From assembly GCA_016700155.1 (NCBI GenBank), contig CP065001.1, positions 62,001 to 126,000 on the forward strand: a stretch of 64,000 nt of DNA. The letters are read 5' to 3'. Shown here in pieces: positions 24,718-34,103 of the stretch. The translations under genes were made by a program, and so were the position numbers. This DNA is from Ignavibacteriales bacterium. GTDB taxonomy: Bacteria > Bacteroidota > Ignavibacteria > Ignavibacteriales > Ignavibacteriaceae. Numbering within the stretch: position 1 is the first letter of the stretch; every line of letters begins with the position of its first letter. The notes below the pieces were generated by a model that saw only the letters and a program-made list of their open reading frames with translations, ran no database searches and was not told the origin of the DNA.

Positions 24718-27510
24718 ATGGGCATTCTAAGTTCTAAAGCGGTTGATCAACTTCGTAAAGAGAATGAGGAACTTAAAAATAAGTTCCATCAGATGTACGA
24801 GAAGGAAAAAGATGTAAAGAATCTTGAAGACACAATCAATAAACTTAAAGTTGAAGTAACCCGCCTGCTCAAAAAAAGAAAAGTACTTGTCGAAGATCTT
24901 TCCGCAAAACAATCTGAAGATGAATTAAAGAAACAAACAATTGCCGAACTTGATAAAAGAGTTGCTGATCTGACAGAAATGAAGGATGATCTTCAGAACA
25001 CAATTTTAAATTTTACAGACAGGCTGCAGGTGCTTGAAACCGGAATGAAAGACGGTAACATAAGCCAGGTGCAGTCGTTGCATTCAGAAGTTTCTTCAGA
25101 ATTAAAATCAAAAGTTGAAGAACTTGAAAAAAGGGAAAAAGAACTTTCCGACAAATTATCAGCTAAAGAAGAAGAACTTTTCAGTATCGAAAAACTTATT
25201 AATGAAAAACTTGAATCAGCTGGAAGTTCTGATAAAAATTTATCCCTTATAGAAGAAGAATTCCGCGTTAACACTGAACTTGATTCCAAAAGAAAAGAGA
25301 TTGATGAGCTCACCAATAAGCAGAGAAAATTACAGTTGGAATTAAGCTCCGGGGCTAAAAAGATTTCAATCTTAAAGGATGAAGAAACCCGGCTGAACAA
25401 TAAGGTAAAAGAGTATGATAAAATTTTTGATGAAAAAAATATTCAGCTTCTGGAACTTGATGCCGGAATAGAATCAAATAAAAATATAATTGAGACTTTC
25501 AAAAATGAAATTCTGAATATAGAATCGCAAAATGAATCGCGTATAAACAGGCTGCAGGAAGAAGAAAAAATAAAGAACATACTGATTGAAGATTTAAACA
25601 AAACTATTTCAGCGAAAGAAGAAACTAAAAGATCACTTGAAACTGAGATCGATAAACTCAGGAAAAATGTCAATGTGCAAAAGCAGGAAGAAAGTGAAAC
25701 AGTATGGCGGATTGACAAACTTGTAGAAGTGGAAAAATCCAAAAATGAACTGATAGCTGAGATTGATAACAAAATCAAATCACTTGAAATTGAAAAGAAT
25801 AATTTTGAGTTGAATAATTCCGAGTTTATCAAAAAAGTAAATCACCTTCGTGATGAGGAAAAATCGATTGAGGCAAAGTTAGCCAGGCTTAATGAAGAGG
25901 AGAAAGACAGATCCAAACTATTGGAGGAAATAAGTAAATCGATCACTGTAAAAGAAGCGGAGCTTTCAGTAATAGAAGGTAAACTGAGTGAAGTTGACGA
26001 TGAGTTCAATAAAAAATTTACTGCTCTTGCTGAAGAGGAAAAGGCAAAAATCAATTTTGCAAAAGAACTTGATGACCTGATCAACAGAAAAGAAAAAAAT
26101 AAAAAAGTTCTTGAAGAAAAAATACTTACCATCAACGAAGAGTTGAGGGTTAAAACAAGCGGGTTGACCGATGAGATTAATTCGAAAAGTGAAACGCTTA
26201 AAAACCTTGAAAATGATATAGCCATTAAAGAAAATGAAAAAATTGCTCTTCAGAAAAATTTTGATTCGCAAAAAGAAAAACTGCTTTCACTTATATCTGA
26301 AGCTGAAGATCTGAAATTGAGAAATGAAGAAATGGCTGAGGAAGAACGAACCAAAATTGATTTTGTAAGACATCTTAATGAAAATATTGCCTCGCTTGAA
26401 GAAGCAAAATCATCGTTAGTACCAAAGATACCTATACTTGAAAAAGAAATTAATGAACGTCAGAAAAGGATAAATGTTTTAATACAGGAAACCGAATCGA
26501 TTCAAAAAAATCTTACAATCAAATCAACAGAACTGGAAAACATATCAACTGAAATTTCCGGTAAAGCTGATGAGATCGAAAAATGGGAAAAGAATATCCA
26601 GGAACTTGAAAAGAAGAGTTTGTCGATCAAAGATGAAATAGAATTTTACGAAACGTTGAAAACCGAACTTCCGCAAAAAATAAGTGCTGAACAGGAAACG
26701 TATGATAAACTTAAAGAACAAAACAATAAGCTTTCCGAGCTTGTTGGGTTACTGGAAGACCGGAGAGGTGAAATTGAAAAAGGTAATACTGCATTAGAGA
26801 ACCGGTTTACAAAAATGTTTCAGAAGTTTAACACTGAACTGAATGAGATAAATAAAAAACGCAACATGCTTGAGCAGATAGTTCTGAAAAAAGAGAAAGA
26901 TATTGAAGAACGCGATCAGCAGTTATTTGAAAAAATTGCGGCGCTCGAAGAAAGTGAACGCGTTTTAAGCATGCGCCAGGCAGAGATAGAATCCTTTGAA
27001 CAGGTTATACGTGATTCAAAAGAACAGAAAGAAATGGTTAAACTTGAAATGCAGAAGCTTCAGGATAAAACCACAGAGATGCTTACAGTGAATGATGACA
27101 TTAAACTTGAAACCGACATGCTTCTGAAAAAGAAAGCGGGACTTGAACGCGAACTTCAGGACCTGCTAAATATGATGAGCGATAAATACAGCCGCTCAAA
27201 AGATGATAAACTCAGGCTCGACAATGAACTGAAAGAATATGACGATCAGCTGCAGAGATACCGTGAGAGAATAACAGATTCAATGAAAGAGCTTGGCGAT
27301 CTTCAAAAAGAGGTGAGTGCTGCGAGAGTTGACAGTGAAGAACTACGCGGCAACATTTCAAAATTGTCTGCATCAAAAACCAAGCTTCAGGAAGAAATTT
27401 CCAAGCACCAGGCAGTGCTTCAAAAATACCAGCAGATACGTGAAAAACTTAAGATGCAGCAATCATCATCCGAAACAAAAAATGAGGAGCAGCCAGCTAA
27501 AGAAAATTAG
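24718..27510 (+). CDS. 930-residue coiled-coil protein with degenerate internal repeats
   Basis: Nearly the whole chain is heptad-rich, Glu/Lys/Leu-dominated coiled coil without signal peptide, membrane helix or Walker motif. It is therefore not an SMC or Rad50 ATPase. A module resembling LxEEEKxKxxxxxELxxxI recurs near residues 273, 329, 388, 433 and 534 (for example RLQEEEKIKN, RLNEEEKDRS, ALAEEEKAKI, EMAEEERTKI). The last ~20 residues are polar and acidic. A filamentous scaffold or spacer is likely; function unknown. The gene is followed by a terminator at 27566. Confidence 0.85.
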   Translation: MGILSSKAVDQLRKENEELKNKFHQMYEKEKDVKNLEDTINKLKVEVTRLLKKRKVLVEDLSAKQSEDELKKQTIAELDKRVADLTEMKDDLQNTILNFTDRLQVLETGMKDGNISQVQSLHSEVSSELKSKVEELEKREKELSDKLSAKEEELFSIEKLINEKLESAGSSDKNLSLIEEEFRVNTELDSKRKEIDELTNKQRKLQLELSSGAKKISILKDEETRLNNKVKEYDKIFDEKNIQLLELDAGIESNKNIIETFKNEILNIESQNESRINRLQEEEKIKNILIEDLNKTISAKEETKRSLETEIDKLRKNVNVQKQEESETVWRIDKLVEVEKSKNELIAEIDNKIKSLEIEKNNFELNNSEFIKKVNHLRDEEKSIEAKLARLNEEEKDRSKLLEEISKSITVKEAELSVIEGKLSEVDDEFNKKFTALAEEEKAKINFAKELDDLINRKEKNKKVLEEKILTINEELRVKTSGLTDEINSKSETLKNLENDIAIKENEKIALQKNFDSQKEKLLSLISEAEDLKLRNEEMAEEERTKIDFVRHLNENIASLEEAKSSLVPKIPILEKEINERQKRINVLIQETESIQKNLTIKSTELENISTEISGKADEIEKWEKNIQELEKKSLSIKDEIEFYETLKTELPQKISAEQETYDKLKEQNNKLSELVGLLEDRRGEIEKGNTALENRFTKMFQKFNTELNEINKKRNMLEQIVLKKEKDIEERDQQLFEKIAALEESERVLSMRQAEIESFEQVIRDSKEQKEMVKLEMQKLQDKTTEMLTVNDDIKLETDMLLKKKAGLERELQDLLNMMSDKYSRSKDDKLRLDNELKEYDDQLQRYRERITDSMKELGDLQKEVSAARVDSEELRGNISKLSASKTKLQEEISKHQAVLQKYQQIREKLKMQQSSSETKNEEQPAKEN

Positions 27511-27565
27511 GCGGCATATCAACCAAACGGCTTTGTTTAGTATTTGTGATATTCTAATTTTACAG

Positions 27566-27597
27566 GCGTCAGATTAAAACCCTGGCGCTTTTTTATT
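27566..27597 (+). terminator. Intrinsic terminator after the coiled-coil gene
   Basis: A 7-bp stem GCGTCAG/CTGGCGC (one G-U pair) with a 9-nt loop, followed directly by TTTTTTATTT. It lies between the coiled-coil gene stop and the amylase start. Confidence 0.75.
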
Positions 27598-27627
27598 TAT
27601 GTATTATGAAAATAATCTGAGGATTCA

Positions 27628-28983
27628 ATGAATAGAATTAAATCTACCAACGTGTTTATAGTACTGTTGTTATTTGTTTTTCAGAACACTCTTTTCAGCC
27701 AGGTTCATAAGTCTATAATCAAGCATCCTGAATGGAGTTATAATCTTTCAATCTATGAAGTAAATCTGCGTCAGTACACAGAAGAAGGTACATTCAAAGC
27801 TTTTGAAGAACACATTCCAAGACTTAAAGAACTGGGAGCTGGAATTTTATGGTTTATGCCAATTCATCCGATTGGAGAACTTAACAGGAAAGGAACACTC
27901 GGCAGTTATTATTCAGTTAAAGATTACCTCGCGGTGAACCCGGAACACGGTACGATTGAAGATTTTAAATCTCTTGTTAATAAAATTCATGAAGCAGGTA
28001 TGTATGTAATAATAGATTGGGTTGCCAACCATACTGCATGGGATAATCCTCTCGTTACTGAGCATCCGGAATGGTACACAAAAAATGCTGATGGAAATTT
28101 TGTTCCACCTGTTGCGGACTGGGCTGATGTTATCGATTTGAATTTTGATAATGCTGAGTTAAGAGAATACATGCTCAACGCGCTCAAGTTCTGGGTTGAA
28201 GAATGCAACATTGATGGTTACAGATGTGATGTTGCAGGTATGGTACCGATGGAATTCTGGAATCGTGTACGGGAAGAACTTGATAAAATTAAACCGGTAT
28301 TTATGCTCGCTGAGGATGAAAAACCTGATTATCATGAAAAATCATTTGATATGACTTATTCGTGGGAACTCCATCATTATTTTAATGAAGTTGCTCAGGA
28401 GAAAAAACCCGCATCAATAATTGCTGACTATTTTGAATCCGAGAAAATTATTTATCCTAACAGTGCATTCAGAATGAGGTTTACTTCAAATCATGATGAA
28501 AATTCCTGGAACGGAACTGAATACGAAAGACTTGGCGAAGGCGCTGAAACATTTGCTGCTCTTAGTTATATAATTCCGGGTATGCCCCTTATTTACAGCG
28601 GTCAGGAAGCAGCATATAATAAGCGGCTTGACTTCTTTAAAAAAGATGTGATCAAATGGGAAGAACATGAAATTGGTAAACTCTATTCAAAACTGAATCA
28701 GTTGAAAGAAGGTAATCCATGTTTGTACAATGGTGAAATGGGAGGTGGATTCGTAAATCTTCCAAACAGCAAAGGAGAAGATGTTTTTACGTTTGCAAGG
28801 ATAAAAGGTGAAAGTATTGTCATTGGCATTTTTAATCTTTCCAAAGATGAAGTTCATTTTGACTTTGGCGGAGAGGGAGTTGAAGGTAATTACAAATCAC
28901 TAAACAACGATGATCTGGAGATTGAAATGAATAATCATTTTAAACTTGAAGCATGGGAGTATAAAATTCTAATAAAGCAATGA
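27628..28983 (+). CDS. Secreted alpha-amylase-family glycoside hydrolase (GH13)
   Basis: A 451-residue protein with a signal peptide (residues 1-25). The GH13 conserved regions are all visible: DWVANHT (about 130-136), DGYRCDVAG with nucleophile D201, AED with acid/base E229, and TSNHDENS with H289/D290. It is short, with a single catalytic barrel plus a small C-terminal beta domain. It should act on alpha-glucans outside the cytoplasm or in the periplasm. Exact specificity is not readable. Confidence 0.9.
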   Translation: MNRIKSTNVFIVLLLFVFQNTLFSQVHKSIIKHPEWSYNLSIYEVNLRQYTEEGTFKAFEEHIPRLKELGAGILWFMPIHPIGELNRKGTLGSYYSVKDYLAVNPEHGTIEDFKSLVNKIHEAGMYVIIDWVANHTAWDNPLVTEHPEWYTKNADGNFVPPVADWADVIDLNFDNAELREYMLNALKFWVEECNIDGYRCDVAGMVPMEFWNRVREELDKIKPVFMLAEDEKPDYHEKSFDMTYSWELHHYFNEVAQEKKPASIIADYFESEKIIYPNSAFRMRFTSNHDENSWNGTEYERLGEGAETFAALSYIIPGMPLIYSGQEAAYNKRLDFFKKDVIKWEEHEIGKLYSKLNQLKEGNPCLYNGEMGGGFVNLPNSKGEDVFTFARIKGESIVIGIFNLSKDEVHFDFGGEGVEGNYKSLNNDDLEIEMNNHFKLEAWEYKILIKQ

Positions 28984-29093
28984 TGCTGACTTTTATAATT
29001 GTAATTGACCGTTTATAAGTTTTTTATTTATAGCCCTGAAGCATTTCGTAAGTTTCACATACAAATTTTAATTGACAAACTAATGGAATAAAA

Positions 29094-29789
29094 ATGATAA
29101 AAAAAATTCTGATCTTGCTCGCGCTCACTTTAACTTCTGCAAATATTAATGCGCAATCTGCCGGAATAAATTTTACACTTGGGTTCCCGATGGGTGAATT
29201 CAAAGACAACCTTGACAGGCTTGGTTACGGCATCTCAGGACACTTTGCTTTATGGAATCCTAAACCTCAAATGCCTTTTACATTTGGATTGAATATCGGC
29301 TACCTTAATTACGGAAGTGAATCGAGGAGAGAGCCTTTCAGTCTTACCATTCCTGATGTTACAGTTGATGTAGACAGAACAAATAATCTTGTGAACTTTC
29401 ATTTGCTTTTCCAGGTGATGCTTCCTGAAGGTCCTTTCAGACCATATGCTGAATTTCTTTTTGGAGGAGCTTACTTATTTACTGAAACATCCATTCATAG
29501 CAGAGGCGATGGTGATGACGTAGCAAGCTCAACAAACTTTGATGACTTTGCATGGAACTATGGAGCCGGCGGCGGATTTTTAATCCAGGTAAGTGAAGGC
29601 AATGATGAGGAAGTCGGCGGAGTTTTTATCGACCTTAAAGCACGATATCTTTTTGGGTCAGAAGCTGAGTACTTAAAAGAGGGTTCTGTAAGGGTTCAAA
29701 ATGGTAGGGTGATTTATGATGTTACAAAATCAAAAACAGATTTATTAACTGCACATCTTGGTGTGATAGTTTTCTTCAATCATTTGTAG
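29094..29789 (+). CDS. Outer-membrane beta-barrel protein
   Basis: A 231-residue protein with signal peptide (residues 1-20, cut near NINA). The mature part has glycine- and aromatic-rich strand pairs (GINFTLGFPMGEF, FGLNIGYLNYGS, GAGGGFLIQVS) and ends LGVIVFFNHL. It resembles porin-family OmpW/OMP_b-brl proteins. A terminator follows at 29851. Confidence 0.78.
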   Translation: MIKKILILLALTLTSANINAQSAGINFTLGFPMGEFKDNLDRLGYGISGHFALWNPKPQMPFTFGLNIGYLNYGSESRREPFSLTIPDVTVDVDRTNNLVNFHLLFQVMLPEGPFRPYAEFLFGGAYLFTETSIHSRGDGDDVASSTNFDDFAWNYGAGGGFLIQVSEGNDEEVGGVFIDLKARYLFGSEAEYLKEGSVRVQNGRVIYDVTKSKTDLLTAHLGVIVFFNHL

Positions 29790-29850
29790 AAAAAATATGC
29801 ATCAATTCCGGCACAAAATAAGTGAGACTGCCGGAAATCTTTCAAAAATT

Positions 29851-29880
29851 AAAGCCTCGTTCAACACGGGGCTTTCTCTT
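29851..29880 (+). terminator. Intrinsic terminator after the 29094 beta-barrel gene
   Basis: AAAGCCTCG (29851-29859) and CGGGGCTTT (29867-29875) pair with one G-U around a 7-nt loop, followed by CTCTT. The rest of the 270-nt gap to etfB shows no other feature I can support. Confidence 0.65.
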
Positions 29881-30059
29881 CTCATAGTTTGGAATCCACT
29901 ATATCCAAATTCTCCCAAATGACAAATGCTCTGCTAAATGTGAAATAAAGGCGGTATATATCAGCAGAAATCAAACCATTTCAATGGAATATTATTTGAA
30001 ATGATGCCCGCTCAAGAACAGTACTGTTCACAAATTTTTATTCACTTTAGTGGTTTGAA

Positions 30060-30947
30060 ATGTACAACTCCATAGTGATGGTAAAACAGGTACCCGATAC
30101 AGCTAATATTTCGGGTAAAGTAATGAAGGATGACGGTACGGTAAACCGTTCAAAACTACCCGCAATTTTTAATCACGAAGACAAGGTAGCATTAGAACTT
30201 GCGCTCCAGGTTAAAGAAAAATACGGCGGTAAGGTTACTGCAATAACAATGGGTCCGCCAAGAGCATCAGATGTACTTCGCGAATGTTTATTCATGGGCG
30301 CAGATGAAACTTATCTGATAAGTGACAGAAAATTTGCAGGCGCTGATACGCTTGCTACATCTTATGTTTTAAGTGAAGCGATAAAAAAAATCGGTGGCTA
30401 TGATTTTATTTTTGCAGGCAGACAGGCGATTGACGGGGATACCGCTCAGGTTGGACCGCAGACAGCGGAGAAACTGAAAATACCACAAGTTACTTACACA
30501 GAAGAGATCCAAAATATTGAAAACAAAACCGCTACTATAAAAAGAAAAATTGATGGCGGGTTTGAAGTTCTGAAAACAAAACTCCCGGTGTTAGTTACTG
30601 TTCTTAAAGATTCAATTGAACCAAGACCATATTCAGCAAAAAGGGTGATGGCGTTTAAAGGCGCTAAGTCTCTTATGGATATAGAAAAACTTGCTGAAGG
30701 TAACCCGCTTCTTTATGTCGATTCACTTCTTCACGAATATAAATCACGTTCACTTTTTATTCCGACACTAACGATGGATGACCTTCAGCTTGATGTTGAA
30801 AAATGCGGAATAAAAGGTTCGCCGACAAAAGTTTTTAAAGTCGAATCTGTTGTGCTTGCCGGCGGTAATCACATAAATATTGAAGCTAACAAAGCAGGAA
30901 TGAATCTGCTCGTTGAAAAATTAATGGAAGATCACATTTTCGGATAA
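30060..30947 (+). CDS. etfB: Electron transfer flavoprotein beta subunit
   Basis: A 295-residue EtfB. The N-terminal IVMVKQVPDT and the FAGRQAIDGDTAQVGPQTAE block are characteristic. It forms a heterodimer with EtfA, carries AMP or FAD, and passes electrons from acyl-CoA dehydrogenase. It is the first gene of a three-gene operon with etfA 5 nt downstream and the acyl-CoA dehydrogenase after that. Slightly longer than the classical ~250-residue form. Confidence 0.95.
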   Translation: MYNSIVMVKQVPDTANISGKVMKDDGTVNRSKLPAIFNHEDKVALELALQVKEKYGGKVTAITMGPPRASDVLRECLFMGADETYLISDRKFAGADTLATSYVLSEAIKKIGGYDFIFAGRQAIDGDTAQVGPQTAEKLKIPQVTYTEEIQNIENKTATIKRKIDGGFEVLKTKLPVLVTVLKDSIEPRPYSAKRVMAFKGAKSLMDIEKLAEGNPLLYVDSLLHEYKSRSLFIPTLTMDDLQLDVEKCGIKGSPTKVFKVESVVLAGGNHINIEANKAGMNLLVEKLMEDHIFG

Positions 30948-30952
30948 GAATT

Positions 30953-31975
30953 ATGCAGATGAAAACAACCAATGAAGTCTGGGTATTTATTGAACAAAGA
31001 AGCGGCAAACCCGCTGATGTAAGTTTTGAACTTTTATGCAAAGGAAGAAAACTTGCTGATGCAATGAACGGTATTCTTAAGTCCATTGTGATAGGTTCAG
31101 GTGTTAAAGAGATTGCAAAGGAAACTTTTAAATACGGTGCTGATGAATCCATCTTAATAGATCACGAACAGCTTAAAGACTATAAAACAATTCCCTACAG
31201 CAGAATATTAAATGACCTTGTAAATAAAATTCAACCGAGAATTGTGTTGTTCGGTGCAACAGTTATTGGCAGAGACCTTGCACCTCGTGTTGCTTCAAAT
31301 ACAAGAAGCGGACTTACCGCTGACTGTACTGATCTTCAGATTTCTGATCTGACTTACCTCGGACAAAAGTATGAAAAGCTTTTGCTTCAGATAAGACCTG
31401 CATTTGGCGGAAATATTATTGCAACGATTATCACCCCTGATAATCCCGTTCAGATGGCAACAGTAAGAGAAGGTGTGATGGAAAAATCATTTTATCCTTC
31501 ACCTAAAGAAATTAAGATTACAGAGATTCCTTATGCTCACGAAGAATATGATGATCTTGTTTCAATAATCATGCAGCATAGAGAAGAAAGCAAAGTGAAT
31601 CTTAAAGCAGCACCGATAATTGTCGCAGGCGGCTACGGACTTGGAACAAAAGAAAATTTTAAACTCGTTACTGAACTTGCAAATGTAATTGGCGGCGAAG
31701 TTGCTGGAAGCCGTGCAGCGGTTGATGCAGGTTTTATTCCTGCTGAAAGACAGGTTGGACAAACAGGCGTAACAGTGCGGCCAAAATTATATATCGCCAT
31801 CGGAATATCGGGAGCGATACAACACCGGGCTGGTATGCAGGAAGCAAATAAAATCATTGCGATAAACAGTGACCCAGATGCACCGATATTCGGTGTAAGT
31901 CATTATGCAATAGTAGGTGATGCGATGGAAGTTATACCCGCTTTCATTGAAGCATATAAACACAAATTGAAATAG
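30953..31975 (+). CDS. etfA: Electron transfer flavoprotein alpha subunit
   Basis: A 340-residue EtfA. The N-terminal domain (VWVFIEQRSGKPADVSFELL) and the C-terminal FAD-binding domain with GGYGLG, ELANVIGGEVAGSRAAVDAG, RQVGQTG and the IGISGAIQHRAGM loop are all present. It starts 5 nt after etfB and ends 7 nt before the acyl-CoA dehydrogenase. Whether this ETF is a bifurcating type cannot be decided by eye. Confidence 0.95.
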   Translation: MQMKTTNEVWVFIEQRSGKPADVSFELLCKGRKLADAMNGILKSIVIGSGVKEIAKETFKYGADESILIDHEQLKDYKTIPYSRILNDLVNKIQPRIVLFGATVIGRDLAPRVASNTRSGLTADCTDLQISDLTYLGQKYEKLLLQIRPAFGGNIIATIITPDNPVQMATVREGVMEKSFYPSPKEIKITEIPYAHEEYDDLVSIIMQHREESKVNLKAAPIIVAGGYGLGTKENFKLVTELANVIGGEVAGSRAAVDAGFIPAERQVGQTGVTVRPKLYIAIGISGAIQHRAGMQEANKIIAINSDPDAPIFGVSHYAIVGDAMEVIPAFIEAYKHKLK

Positions 31976-31982
31976 GAAATGT

Positions 31983-33704
31983 ATGTCAAACTATTTTCTT
32001 GAAAACGCCGATCTTCAGTTTCATTTCAATAATCTTAAAATAAATGAAATTGTTGAAATGGCAGAAAATAATTACAAGCAGTCAGAACAGTTTAATTATG
32101 CTCCTGTCAATTATGAAGATGCAATGGAGAATTACAGGAAAGTTCTTGAAGTTGTTGGTGACATTGCCGCAAACTTTATTGCCCCAAGAGCTGCTGATGT
32201 TGATCACGAAGGCGCTGCTCATCAAGATGGTAAAGTTACTTATGCAAAAGGTACAAGAGAAAACCTACAGCAACTATCCCAGGCTGATTTAATGGGAATG
32301 ATTCTGCCGCGTAAGTACGGCGGACTTAATTTCCCGTTCGTTATTTATATGATGGCAGTTGAAATGGTTTCAAGAGCTGATGCTTCACTCATGAATATTT
32401 TTGGTCTTCAGGATATCGGTGACACAATCCGGAAATTTGGCAGTGAAGAACAACGCCAGGAATTTCTTCCCGGGTTTTCTTCAGGTAAATATACCGGTGC
32501 AATGGCACTAACAGAACCCGACGCAGGCTCTGACCTGCAGGCTGTAAAATTAACTGCGTACCAGGATGAAAATGGAAACTGGTTTCTTAAAGGAGTAAAG
32601 AGATTTATAACAAACGGAAATGGTGAGGTACTTTTGGTACTTGCTCGTTCAGAGCAGGGAACAAAAGACGGCCGCGGTTTAAGTATGTTTGCTTGTTATG
32701 GCGATGAAACAGTTAGAGTAAGAAGAATTGAAAATAAACTTGGAATTCATGGATCACCTACTTGCGAACTTCAGTTTAATGATACGCCTGCACAGCTTGT
32801 CGGCAGCAGAAAATTCGGATTGATAAAATACGTTCTTGATTTGATGTACCGTGCAAGAATGGGAGTTTCTGCACAGGCTCTCGGCATTTCACAGGAAGCT
32901 TATGAAGAAGCAGTTAAGTATGCGAAAGACAGGGAACAATTTGGTAAATCAATTTATACTTTCCCTGTTATTTCGAATATGCTGATTGATATGCGTGTTC
33001 AGCTTGAAAGTAATCGTTCATTATTTTACAGCGCCGCACAATGGGTTGACAGAAAAGAAAATTATGAAAGACTGATTGACGAACTCAAAGCTGAGCATAA
33101 ACCTTTTTCGGAACAGAATAATGAATTAAAATGGATAACGAAAGTAGCGAACTTTATTACGCCGCTTACAAAATATATTCTGACTGAATCTGCCAACAAG
33201 ATAACTTATGACGCACTGCAGATACACGGCGGAACAGGTTATATGAAAGAGTTTAAGATTGAACGCCTTGCACGTGACGCACGCATCACTAACATTTATG
33301 AAGGCACTTCGCAGCTTCAGATTGTTGCTGCCTCCGGCAGCGTTATCAATGATATTCTAAAAGATTACTTTGACTCAAAAGAAAAGAAAGATTACAAAGG
33401 CGGATTATCCAGACTTGCAGCATATCTAAAAGAGATCAGGGCAATTTTTTATGACTGCCTTAAATACGTTGTTGAGAAAAAAGACCAGGGCTTCCAGGAT
33501 GTTGCCGCAAAAGATCTTGTTGAATTGTATGGTTACCTGTATATCGGTTATCTTCTTCTTGATGAAGCTGAAATTGAACCGAGAAAAATATTTATAGCAA
33601 ACAGATACATAATAAATTCACTGGCTCTTGCCAGAAAAAATGCTGAATCAATTAAAGATGAATTATTTTCTGATATACTTCACGCAGATAAAATATTAAT
33701 TTAG
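31983..33704 (+). CDS. Acyl-CoA dehydrogenase
   Basis: A 573-residue flavoenzyme of the acyl-CoA dehydrogenase family. The family signatures are ALTEPDAGSDLQ, the GVKRFITNG region, REQFGKSIYTFP and IHGGTGYMKEF, followed by ARDARITNIYEGTSQLQ. About 170 extra residues at the C-terminus extend it beyond the classical ~380-residue core, as in the AcdA/long-form subfamily. Location directly behind etfBA indicates that this ETF is its electron acceptor. Chain-length specificity unknown. Confidence 0.93.
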   Translation: MSNYFLENADLQFHFNNLKINEIVEMAENNYKQSEQFNYAPVNYEDAMENYRKVLEVVGDIAANFIAPRAADVDHEGAAHQDGKVTYAKGTRENLQQLSQADLMGMILPRKYGGLNFPFVIYMMAVEMVSRADASLMNIFGLQDIGDTIRKFGSEEQRQEFLPGFSSGKYTGAMALTEPDAGSDLQAVKLTAYQDENGNWFLKGVKRFITNGNGEVLLVLARSEQGTKDGRGLSMFACYGDETVRVRRIENKLGIHGSPTCELQFNDTPAQLVGSRKFGLIKYVLDLMYRARMGVSAQALGISQEAYEEAVKYAKDREQFGKSIYTFPVISNMLIDMRVQLESNRSLFYSAAQWVDRKENYERLIDELKAEHKPFSEQNNELKWITKVANFITPLTKYILTESANKITYDALQIHGGTGYMKEFKIERLARDARITNIYEGTSQLQIVAASGSVINDILKDYFDSKEKKDYKGGLSRLAAYLKEIRAIFYDCLKYVVEKKDQGFQDVAAKDLVELYGYLYIGYLLLDEAEIEPRKIFIANRYIINSLALARKNAESIKDELFSDILHADKILI

Positions 33705-33723
33705 AAATAAAAACCGGATCGTT

Positions 33724-33933
33724 ATGAACACACAATTATATTATTACAGAATTTTTGATGATAAGGAAGAGTTCAGTTATATAAAAAGTTCGCTTGACCA
33801 CGATAAGGTTGAAAAACTTGTTAAGGATTTTGAAAAGTCTCATGAAAAATATCTTAATCCCGATCTAGTTGACTATCTTCAAAGATTTGACCCTGAAGCT
33901 GAACTTATTTCAGTAAGTGATATATCTTACTAG
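33724..33933 (+). CDS. Small acidic protein of unknown function
   Basis: A 69-residue protein (begins MNTQLYYYRIFDDKEEFSY) lying 19 nt after the acyl-CoA dehydrogenase. It may be the last gene of that operon. No family recognised. Confidence 0.6.
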   Translation: MNTQLYYYRIFDDKEEFSYIKSSLDHDKVEKLVKDFEKSHEKYLNPDLVDYLQRFDPEAELISVSDISY

Positions 33934-33958
33934 GATCAAAAAACATTTTATGTGTATG

Positions 33959-33989
33959 ATCATCTCCGGGAATAATTCACGGAGATGAT
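33959..33989 (+). terminator. 10-bp perfect hairpin at the end of the etf operon
   Basis: ATCATCTCCG (33959-33968) and CGGAGATGAT (33980-33989) pair perfectly with an 11-nt loop. No U-tract follows, so it may be a processing or stability hairpin rather than a true intrinsic terminator. Confidence 0.4.
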
Positions 33990-34103
33990 GCGTTAGACAA
34001 GCCGATCCCCAATTAATAACTGTTATTTCACTCCGTATATCTTTCACTTTTTCATATATTTGATATAAAAATTTTGTTTTAATTCGTTTTCCGGAGTAGA
34101 AAA

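Noticed and set aside
24993..26271. Several long Ser/Phe-rich frames on the minus strand opposite the coiled-coil gene
   Set aside because: They are the antisense of Glu/Lys/Leu codons and have no ribosome site or protein-like composition.
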